From Yamagishiella unicocca (taxonomy: Eukaryota; Chlorophyta; Chlorophyceae; Chlamydomonadales; Volvocaceae), in assembly GCA_003116995.1 (NCBI GenBank), contig BDSL01000011.1, forward strand, positions 1,178,001 through 1,242,000: a stretch of DNA of 64,000 bases. The letters are read 5' to 3'. Positions 46,208-55,670 of this stretch are shown here, piece after piece. Below the pieces are notes generated by a model. It had not been told where the DNA came from. It was given only the letters and a program-made list of their open reading frames with translations, and ran no database searches. How positions within the stretch are numbered: position 1 is the first letter of the stretch; every line of letters starts with the position of its first letter. The translations under genes were made by a program, and so were the position numbers.

Positions 46208-47874
46208 CCTAACATCTGGCTCCCGTCATTGCTCTTAAGGCATTCCTGCGGCTTGCATCGCGAGCGTTAACTTGCGCGTCAGGGCGGGTCGTTCAGGATC
46301 TTCAGGTTTCGTCAAGCTGCACCCAATCCCATGCACGATCTGCGATGACACTTGCTTAGCGATATATGAAGCCCTCTCGGGTTTTCGCGACGTACATCAA
46401 ATGTATAGGGGAGTCAGGGACTCCCTACGGTCGTTTCCTTCCCATGCCTTCCATCCCTGGCCTTCTCTGCTGGCCGGTTTCAGGAGCATACGCAATATTG
46501 CTTGGCAACACCACCGTCGCCTGTGAAACCAAATAAGTTTCCGCAACCATAACACGTCACGGCGCATCCAGGGCTTAGGTAATGGTGCCGTGTCGTACAT
46601 GGGCTCCCTGCCCCAAGAAGGAAGTCGCCCAGCCAGCTAACCTGCATACGAGCTGCTGCGGACGCATGCGGTCGGCCGCCCTTATGAGTGCCCCATAACC
46701 CCTGCCGTAGGGGGCGGGGAAATAAATGTTACACGCTCACACCTGCCATACGTCGGCCTTCAAGCGCCAAGTGCGCACTTGCGCCATCGCTCGCTTAGTG
46801 AGCCATGTCGGGGCTTGTGCGCCTGAACGCCACCCCATCCCCAGCAGGTATGTATGTAATTGTGTTTCTTGCCTCTGGCTACTGGCGCCAAGCTACCACA
46901 TGCAACGGTGGAGAGCCACCACCTCCGTCCAGGGAGGGCCACACACTCCAAGCACCGAAGGAAAGGCCAAACTCGTCCGCACAACGTCTACCACGAGGGC
47001 CCAGGGCCGATTGGCCAGAGCCATTAGGAGCGGTTTGAAAGGCTGCTGGGTGTGTGCTGAACAGAAGAGGAACCGTCAACCACCAAGGCTCACACCTACT
47101 CGCGCCTGCTCTCGCGCCTGCCGTGCCCGGCCTTTCTCAAGTCACGAGGCTTGCTCAGTGCGTTTCCAGGACTGGTGTGCAGACAGCTACAGCACCTCAA
47201 GGATCACAGCGCCCTTCCGTTTCCAGCATATCCGAACATATCCTGCCTTCAATCACAAAGCACAAAAATCAATTGCAAATCACCTTTCCATCTTGATTTG
47301 CGCGGCAATTTTCACCCAAAGTCTCTGGCCCATGAGGTGGTGTTACACGCCATTTTGGGGGGCCGCAGCTGGCGCCGACGGGAGATGGGGAATGGCGGGT
47401 GATAGTGTTGAGGTGGCGCTGAGCGAGATGGCGCTGTCGGTCGGCCGTGATGATAGCGTCGGGATCCTTTGGTGCCTGTGGCTATCTCGGATAGCCGGCC
47501 GGCAGCTCCGATGGCGTCGCGGACGCAGTTTTGCGCGCGAATATGGCGCTGAATGTGGCCTGAAGCCTTTCCTACCATACGGAATGCAGTTCGCGATTGG
47601 ATTTCCGCCATCCTCGGATGCAAGGCTATGCTTCTCGTTCTTATAGCCGCGTTGTGACGGCGGCACCACCACAGAGCGCAAATCGCGGCGCCCAGCAAGC
47701 ATAGCGCGCTAGCATGTGACATCGCATGCCGAAACCGCCAGCTGCGCAAGCTGCGGGATGACCGACTAGGAGGCACGCAGGCGGCGACCCACGTCGTTCA
47801 GGCGCTGCGTCTATAGCTTTGTAAAAAACCTTCCGTGACACCCCCCTGGTAATCCTGGACTGCCGAACATATGG

Positions 47875-48425
47875 TTGCGGTCGTGCTGTACACCGACATC
47901 CTCCGCAGCACATTTGTGACTCGCCCATCGAGCTAGCACAGCGATCACAATTATGTTATAAATTTACGAAATCGTCTATGAACTTGCATATCCATACGTC
48001 ACGCGCTGGAAATCAAGCTCAGGTCGCAGTCGTACACCGATATACCGGCAGCATGTTTGTAACAAGGTCCATTGAGCTGGCGACACGATAACATCCTTTT
48101 TATAGCTCTATAAACCACATCAAGAATTTCCGTAGTCATACGTCTACATCCTGGAAAGTCAAGCTCACGGTCGCAGTGGTACACCGACAGAACATGGCCC
48201 ATTGGGCTAGCATGCGACTACGTTCATTTCACACCTTTATAAATCCGTGTGGAATGTCCGTAGAAACACATCGCATCCTGGTTATTTAAGCCCAGATTCA
48301 CAGGCATACTCCTCAGCACATATATAACAGGGCCCATCAAGCTAGCGACGTAATGATGTATAACGCATGAATTTTACCGTGGGCATACATCACATTTGTG
48401 ATACCGGCAGTGCCCACTCGGTGAC
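47875..48425 (+). repeat. Degenerate tandem repeat, unit about 125-145 bp, ~4 copies
   Basis: Blocks recur in the same order: GGTCGCAGT.GTACACCGA, a CAGCA(C/T)(A/G)T box, (G/A)(G/C)CCCATCGAGCTAGC-like box, TTTATAAAT-like box, and CATCCTGGAAA.TCAAGCTCA-like box, starting near 47878, 48022, 48167 and 48299. Substitutions and small indels separate the copies, so the array is old. Confidence 0.75.
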
Positions 48426-49474
48426 TTCCAAGATGTGATACCGGTGTATGTCCGTTGGATGTCAATAATGGGATTACTTACTACATAATTTGGTGAAAAT
48501 AACTTCTTTGTTAACTCGATGGGCCACCATGCTACCGGTAACTGGAGGATCACCGGGAGGTGCTGATTCGTTTGTCACTTTGGCCCGACCTGCTCGCGCG
48601 AAACTATGAACCTTACTCTCGCGCCCGCATTGGTCGTCCCTTCGCACGTCCGCTTGGTGATCAGAGAGGTGCCGAAAGGTTGGCTTTTTATGGCTGCCGC
48701 TCAGTCGATCGTCTACCTCGCTTTAGCGTGGCGGTTTAGGCATCGCCCAGGAGTTCGACAGGCCGGTGCCCAAGTCGCATGCCAACTTCAGCAGTCCACA
48801 GGGTGGGAGTCGGTCACACATCCACCTGAAACGTCCCGTCCACTTAGGCTCCCGTACCCATCCCAACAGTCCACAGCCCCAAACCTTCAACAGTTCCCAT
48901 CCACATCATATAACGCATGCGGATGGAGAGATCCAGTTCATGTTAAACCTGCCGTCGTGTTAGGCAAGCTTTTTTGGTTTATGTGGGTGCTCGGCTAGTT
49001 GCTGTCACTTAGGAGCTACAGTGTCTTACTGCGCGGCTTGCGGCGGCTTGCCGTCCTCCGTGCATTCCTTCTGCAATCCTTGCGAGGATTGGCATAACAG
49101 AAACAATGCGTTGGTTATGTTTGGTAATTGCGAAGGGCAGCAGCAGGGGCTCACTGGGCGGGGGAACCTAGCCGACGAACAGCGATGCCCTCGTTGCTCA
49201 TTTATGAGCCTGATTGATTCAGAGCGTTCAAATACGAGCCCGTAATGCGGTACTACTTAGCAACAAGCTGATAAGTTGCAGGGATGGCTTCCATTACCGT
49301 TGCCTGACGGTTATTTTCTCCGCAATTGCAATTAAAGCCAGGATGTAGCAACTAATAATCATGTTACATTTGATAACGTGTGGTATATTAGGGTTAATAT
49401 TAGGATTGCAAATTCTCAGTTAGTGCGCAAGGCCTACTTTTCCTGGGCACCTTAAACGTGCAACGTAGTTCTTG

Positions 49475-52400
49475 ATGGGCAAGGACAAGAGCAAGAAGCG
49501 GCGCCGAAGCGACAGCTCTAGTAGCAGCGGCTCCAGCAGTGAGGCACTGGGTCGAAATGCTGGCGCGGCGTTTGCCATAACTCCGCTCCGACGGATATCA
49601 CTCGACATGTGACGCTACTCTGCTGCCCCATTGTGTGCTCACTTTCTGGCGGGCGCGGCTGCTCAGGTGACAGCGACCGCGAGGATGCGCGCCGTGAGAA
49701 GAAGGACAAGAAAAAGGTGGGTCCGCGGCTGCCTTGTTTGGGCAGGCTAGAAACGTATGCTGGGATGGCATACGAACCGTCCTGCGCTGTCCTCGCGCTG
49801 GGTGCACGGTCGCGGGCATTGGGCAGGAGCCCGTGCCGTGTGGCTTAGGTCCCACTTGTCGGCTGTGCAGTGCCTATCAATTCGCTGCCCGGGCAACTGG
49901 TCGGCCCGCCAGTCACCGCCCTCGCCCCTCATTCGTCCGTCAAACCTGGCATGCGCTTGGCTGTTTCGGAGCTTGCGGCAGCCCCTCTGCACACCACCCG
50001 CACAGCACCCCCACGCTCTGCACAGTGGCATCAAGGGTGAGGGCGGCTGCTTGGTTGGTTCGTTCGCTGGCTGGATCCAACCGCGCCCTCCCTCGAGCAA
50101 ATTCACCTGCACCACCCACCTACCACACCCACCTGCACCACCAACCCACGACACCCACCACGCCCGTCACACACCAGCACAAGAAGTCAAAGGATAAGGA
50201 CAAGAAGAGCTCAAAGTCGAGGTCCAAGGACGACCTTGTACGGCAGGCGCGGGCCTTCCTGGAGCAGCAGCTCGCCGGGGGGGCCGCTGCTGGGCTCACT
50301 GGGGGCCACCCGGGGGGGGCCCCGCCCTCCTCGGCGCCCTCATGCGGGGCAGGGGCTCCCGCGGGCTCGGGACCGCTGCCCCCCGTGCAGGTGGGCGGGG
50401 GGTGGGGTTATGTGAAGGGTAAGAAACCGACTTAGGAAAACGACGGGAGGGGGTCGGGCCGGGTTTTGCGGATGTGGCTGCGGATGTGGTTTCGGATGTA
50501 GTTGCGGGTGTGGTTGCGGGTGGGGAGAAGTGGGGGATGCGCCTGGGCTAGAGCGGAGGTCAGGGCCAACTGCAAGGGTGGGGTGGAAGGGCGGGGTGGA
50601 AGGCGGGAAGGCAGGTAGGGTCGGGATAGGGAGAGGTCGCGGCGCTGAACACCATCTCCATGGGGCTTGCGGAGTTTGGATCGGGACCGGGCGGGCGGCG
50701 AGGAGAGGGGGCCAGCTGGTCAGCAGCTCCCCGCGCACCAGCCGGTGCCCCTTCCCACCCTCGGGTCCCTGTTCCCTGGTTTCCCATGTGGCCCCCACGT
50801 CAGCGCCTCCTCGGCTCTGGGCGCTCATGGGGGCGCATGGGGGCCGCTCGCCAGCCCCCCCCTTTGCTTCCAAAATCGGTCTCCGACGACCCTGCGCCAA
50901 CTGTCCTGTCCCTATCGCGTAAACGGTTCTTATGCCCCCCCCCTTTGGCTTCCAGGTCAAAGACGTCAAGGAGCTGATAGGCGAGGAGGACTACTTCCGG
51001 CGGCATGCGGAGTTCAGCGCCTTCCTGGCGGAGGAGCGGCGAACCAAATTCAACGGTGGGGCCCCCAGGGGGCCGCACTGGGGCGCAGGGTTGGGGGCTG
51101 GCGACCCGCGGGTCGCTACCGGGTACTGAGGCGGCTGAGAGAACCTGTCCTATAAGGGGCCTGGACAGGACGGCAGCACCAGCCCAGTGTCGTGAGCAGC
51201 CCCTCGTCCTCACGGCTCCTCTATCGCAGCCGGAGCCATCCTTGCTGGCCACATCCCCGCTGGCCTGCAAGTGCCCCCACGTGCAAGTGCCCTCACGTGC
51301 AAGTGCCCCCACGTGCAAGTGCCCCCACTTGCAAGTGCCCTCACGTGCAAGTGCCCTCACGTGCAAGTGCCCCCACGTGCAAGTGCCCTCACGTGCAAGT
51401 GCCCCCGCGTGCCCCTCCCACCGCCCACCCACCCACCTGCTCTCCGGGCTCGCACTGCCCCCGCAGAGCTGAGCTCCGACCGCAGCCGGGAGCTGTTCAC
51501 TGAGTTTGTGCGGATCTGGAACGAGGGCCGCCTGCCGCAAAGGTAACCGACAACGACCGCCCGCCGGGCTCAGGGGCAGTTCGGCTGCGGCCGACGCTGC
51601 CGTACCGGGGCCTCGCAAAGCCTCACGGGAGTACTCGGAGGTTTCCCCATGGTGGAGGGGTATTGCGGGTTTGGCCCCCACACGCTGGGGTAGGCGGAGC
51701 CCGGATCCGAATCCGGATCCAGATATGGGTTGTTGGGGGGACTGTAGCTGGGGCGCCGACGGTCCCCGCGCGAAATCAGCCTGGGGCAAAACCCCTCCCC
51801 ATGCCCCCATGTCGTATTGGCCCTGAGGATGATGCCAACGGCCGCCGTACAACCGCTGCCCCGTACAACTCGCCAGGTATTATGCGGGCCTGGTGGCGGC
51901 GCCGGTACGGCGGACCGAGTACCGATGGAACTTTGCGGGAGGGGCCAAGGCGCCCGCGGCGGCGGCGGCTGCCACGGGGCGCGGCGGCCCTGGTGGTTCT
52001 GGAGCCGGTTTCCCCGGGGGCGCTGGTGGTGCTACTGCCGCCACTGGGATGGCGGCGTTCATGGAGGACCAGCGGACGCAGTGAGTGGTCTTGCGGGTCC
52101 TGATGGGGGCGGTTTCCGGACGTTTCGTACAGTCCTCCCTGTGTAGGGAGACGGGAGGGACTCCCGTGCCCTCGCGTCCGCCTCGCCCCCGCTCCCCGTT
52201 CGTCCCTGCTACTGCTGGTGCTACGCCGACGCGGCTGACCCATGGGACGTGCGACTACGGAGCTCCGGCTTCTCCGACGCTATGATAACACGCTCCTACT
52301 GACCCTGCTGCTACTACTGCTGCTGCTACTGCTGCTGCTACTGCTGCTGTTGCTGCTACGCTGCTGCTACTACTGCTGCTACTACTGCTGCTGCTACTGC

Positions 52401-54466
52401 TGCTGTTGCTGCTACGCTGCTGCTACTACTGCTGCTACTACTGCTGCTGCTACTGCTGCTGTTGCTGCTACGCTGCTGCTACTACTGCTGCTACTACTGC
52501 TGCTGCTACTGCTGCTGTTGCTGCTACGCTGCTGCTACTACTGCTGCTACTACTGCTGCTGCTACTGCTGCTGTTGCTGCTACGCTGCTGCTACTGCTGC
52601 TGCTACTGCTGCTACTACCCTGCCGCTGCTGCCGCCACCCCGCAGGCAGGCGGGTGCCCGGCTGGACTCCCGCCACCAGGACCGGCTGCGGGCTAGGGAG
52701 CTGCTGGAGAATGTGGCGCCCAGGGAGACGGGCAGGGACAAGATGGTGCGGGGGGGGCCCTGGTTAGGGGGGGTACCCGCAGGGCCGGAGGTCCCGACGT
52801 GCAAGCAGGGGGTGTATAAACGCAACAGGACAGGATAGTTGGCGCAAGCAGGGGGGTGCAAGCCCGGGATTCGGGGTGCGCCGAGAGCACGGGGAGCTGA
52901 TGCTGTCCCTTGTAACATGGCACGGTGGTGGAATGCGCCTTCGTCGGTAGTCAGGTCGTCGGTAGCCGGATCGTCGGTAGTCAAATCGTCGGGAGTCAAA
53001 TCGTCGGGAGTCAAATCGTCGGTAGTCAAATGGTCAGAAGTCACATCGTCGGTAGCCAAATCGTCGGTAATCACATCGTCGGGCCGCTGCCGGCACGTCG
53101 CGATGCGATTCTTCTGACCCGCCCTTCCCCTGGAGCACTTCGCCACCTCCGCCTGTTCGTGGGCCTCCGGATCTCGCAGGTGGCGGAGCGGGCAGCGAGG
53201 CGGCAGCTGGCTCGCGCGGGGGACGACGACGGTCCGGGGGGATTCATCCCCGGGGGCGGCCGGGGGGGCGAGGACGACTTGATGGGCGGGGGGGACAGCT
53301 TTGCGGCGGCGAAGGCCAGGTGGGTGGGTGGGTTACAGGTAAAGAACCGGTAACTCGACTGGGGTAATGTAGTTGGTGCATAGCTCTAGCGTCTAGCCGT
53401 CATACTTCGAACGCGCGCGCATGCGACACACACGGACGCGATGACTGTGGGTGCAGTGAAGAAGACGAAAACGTGGACTATATTATGGAGTGCAAAGCCG
53501 AGAACTGGGATGGCGAACTAGGAAGCCGCGGGATGCACCGAAGGCTGGAGACGGCCCAGCCCATCCCCATCCCGGAGATCGATCGTTACCTTTGAAAAGG
53601 AGATACGTTACCGATGCGCAGTGGCGCGCGGCCGCTGCCGGCGGGTGGCTTGAGCCGCGCCGCCTTACTAGGCAGAAACCGCGGTGATACGCACGCACGC
53701 GAACGGTAGCTAAACAGGTGCACAGGATAGACAGAGTGGAAGCGCCGGTCGCGTTGGAGGACTCACCTGACCAGAGCGGAGCACCGACGGTGGGCGGGCG
53801 ATGGGAGGGGAGGTGGCGGCACGTAAGGGGAGCCGCGAAGGGCGCGGGCCGGCTGTGGTGTTTCGGAGCAGACAGCGGGGCCGGTGGGTGCCACCGCAAG
53901 AGGGCCCGGAGGGCGGGGAGGGCCGGGAGGGTCCACAAAGACAGACACAAGCACGAGCACGAGCTGGTGGGGTCGATGTCTTTGTGTACTAGGAGCGAAA
54001 AACGTGTGTGTTTTGCTCCACCGTTGGGCCGCGGAGCTCCAGGGGCAAGCAACCAGCCGGACGGCCGCCGGCCGCAAGGGTTCCGGCTCAGGCCGTGCTC
54101 GTGTAGCCGCCATATTGAGATTGACCAGGCTGGGGCTGCGTCATTGGGGATCATGGGGCGCTGCCCCATGGCCTCGTCCCCCACCTCGTTTCCCCACCCA
54201 TCCACTCCTCGGCCCCTCCCCGGGCTTCCACTCATACCCTCTTCCCCCTACCCCCCGCGCGGTTTCCCCTCACGCCCGGCCCCCCCCCCGCTCCGCGCAC
54301 CGGCAGGGAGGCCCGGCGCACCGAGGGCGCTCGGCAGCGCGGTGTGGTGCGTGTGGAGGAGATGGCCCAGCGCACCGCCGCCTACCAAGCCAAGGAGGAC
54401 GAGAAGCTGGCGGGGCTGAGGGCGCTGCTGGCCAAGGGACCCATCACCATCGCCAAGCGGACATAG
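49475..54466 (+). CDS. SCI1-like nuclear protein (Lys/Arg/Ser-rich)
   Basis: Exons 49475..49538, 49667..49716, 50178..50390, 50956..51055, 51467..51542, 51877..52080, 52646..52745, 53180..53319 and 54307..54466 join in phase to about 368 residues. The N-terminus is MGKDKSKKRRRS, a Ser tract, then runs of KKDKKK/KKSKDKDKKSSKSRSK typical of nuclear/splicing-speckle proteins. The conserved core (about 110-190) reads KELIGEEDYFRRHAEFSAFL, then ELSSDRSRELFTEFVRIWNE and RLPQRYYAGL...RTEYRWNF. It matches the plant style cell-cycle inhibitor SCI1 family (DYF...EF..WL.EE, L..E.AR.LF..FV..WN..KL...YY.G). A Gly/Ala-rich insertion follows the core. The Arg/Glu helical C-terminus (EEMAQRTAAYQAKEDEKLAG) fits the family's end. 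The SCI1 name comes from plants; here only the family resemblance is claimed. Confidence 0.78.
51266..51412 (+). repeat. 16-bp tandem repeat, ~9 copies, intron 4 of SCI1-like gene
   Basis: Units of TGCAAGTGCCCCCACG / TGCAAGTGCCCTCACG, period 16. Confidence 0.93.
52295..52620 (+). repeat. CTG/CTA triplet array with 56-bp higher-order unit
   Basis: About 325 bases of CTG and CTA triplets. From about 52340 a 56-base unit ending CTGTTGCTGCTACG is repeated four times almost exactly. It fills the 565-base intron 6 of the SCI1-like gene and ends about 25 bases before the acceptor. Confidence 0.95.
52941..53090 (+). repeat. 15-bp tandem repeat, 10 copies, intron 7 of SCI1-like gene
   Basis: Ten units near TCGTCGGTAGTCAAA with scattered substitutions, period exactly 15. 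Confidence 0.95.
53332..53424 (+). repeat. Dispersed repeat B, copy 3
   Basis: GTTACAGGTAAAGAACCGGT, AACTCGACTGGGGTAATGTA, GTTGGTGCATAGC and CGCGCGCGCATGCGAC in the same order as copies 1 and 2; begins right after the exon-8 donor of the SCI1-like gene. Confidence 0.65.
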
Positions 54467-55670
54467 CTCCGGGGGGGGTTCGAGGAGGACCCGTGGATGC
54501 GAGGAAAACCGTGTAGAACTAGACGTTTTCAGATGCATGCCGGAGAGCTTGGGTGAGGAAAAGACATAGCGGCGGGGGGCCTAGGGGAATAGACCCGGCT
54601 ACGCGACATAGGAAACGGAGGGCAGAGGAAACTAGCTGGTGAATGGGGGTCAGGGAGCTGTTGGTGCAGCTGGTGGTGGTGTTGGTGGTTGTGGCGGTTG
54701 TGGCGGTGGGCGCAATCCGCTTTGTGGTGGGACGTAGGCGGAAGCAACGGTGCCGGTCGGGCGCAGATTACCGCAAGTGCCAGCCAAGTATTGCAGCGTG
54801 AAAACAAGTGCAGCGGACTGCCCTTGGACTTTCCTCAACCTGTGTTACGTATGTTGTAGAGGAGGTGCAGAGCGGCGGCAGCCTCGTCACCTGGGCCGAT
54901 ACGGCGCAACGGCTTGTCACGGCTTGGGCCCTTTCTTCGCACCAGACGGCACAGGCGATCTTTTGGGCCTTGGCGCCAGGCACCGCGGATTTTCGGAGCC
55001 TCTCGGACCCAGACCCTCGCCACGGCAACGGTCTGTCGAGCGACTTGGTTCGCAGGGGTCGATGGCTCCTTTTGGTGGTCAAGGCTGCGAAACGTTGCGA
55101 GCTGCATCGCGCCCGGTTATCGGCCCAGTTGCCCATCCTCCTCCATCTCCCTCCTTGTCGCGAAAAGCGTCGAAGAGGCGCTCCGTGGGTTGCTTTAGCG
55201 AGCACGGTGAGTTGCAAAGGCGTCGCTTGGGCGCGGCAGGGTGCAGGAGCAGGAGCTCTTTGGCGAGCAGGTGCAACACGCTGCTAGGGCAGGCTAGGGC
55301 CTGTCAGGACAGACCTTGCGGGGCCCCCGCACGCTTCTACAGCGCTTTCAGTTGATCAGCAGGGTTCGCTGCCCCGCCTACTGCCGAAGCACATTGTTCA
55401 CGTTGCAGCCTCTGAAGAAGGGAGTCTGCGACGCTTCCGGGGTTCTGCCAGCGGTTGCTGACACCGCGCATTTGTCCGTGCACAGCGCTGCTGTACACCG
55501 GCAATGACTAAAGGCACGACAGGTGAGCCGCGGGGTACTTACTAGGAGACACTAATGCAGCTATTTGGACCAGTTTTAGCCATTAGTGCCCTAGCTCTTT
55601 GCCCTGAGGCCAAGGGCAAATATACCTGCGATTAATTAGGATTGGGGTAGATATCTGACCCTTCATAGCT
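54467..55670. other. 1.2-kb spacer between SCI1-like and MYND genes
   Basis: Contains an inverted repeat-D copy (54478..54510) and a repeat-A copy (54590..54645). A block at about 54859..55206 looks like an exon (open frame, acceptor TTGTAG, donor GTGAGT) but could not be linked to a gene. The MYND promoter should be in the last few hundred bases. Confidence 0.45.
54590..54645 (+). repeat. Dispersed repeat A, copy
   Basis: AGACCCGGCTACGCGACATA, GGAAACGGAGGGCAG and GAAACTAGCTGGTGA match 20005..20070. Confidence 0.65.

Larger units (their letters stand above)
44667..49474. other. 4.8-kb divergent spacer with repeats
   Basis: Mostly AT-richer sequence. It holds a perfect hairpin (46153..46207), a degenerate ~140-bp satellite (about 47875..48425), a 306-codon plus-strand open frame (46726..47646) without recognisable domains, and two short frames at 48606..49245, one with a possible membrane helix and one with CxxC pairs. 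None was accepted as a gene. Confidence 0.45.

Noticed and set aside
52242..52838. Leu/Cys/Tyr/Ala repeat frames over the CTG array
   Set aside because: Intronic triplet repeat read in three frames; the array is bracketed by valid splice sites of the SCI1-like gene.
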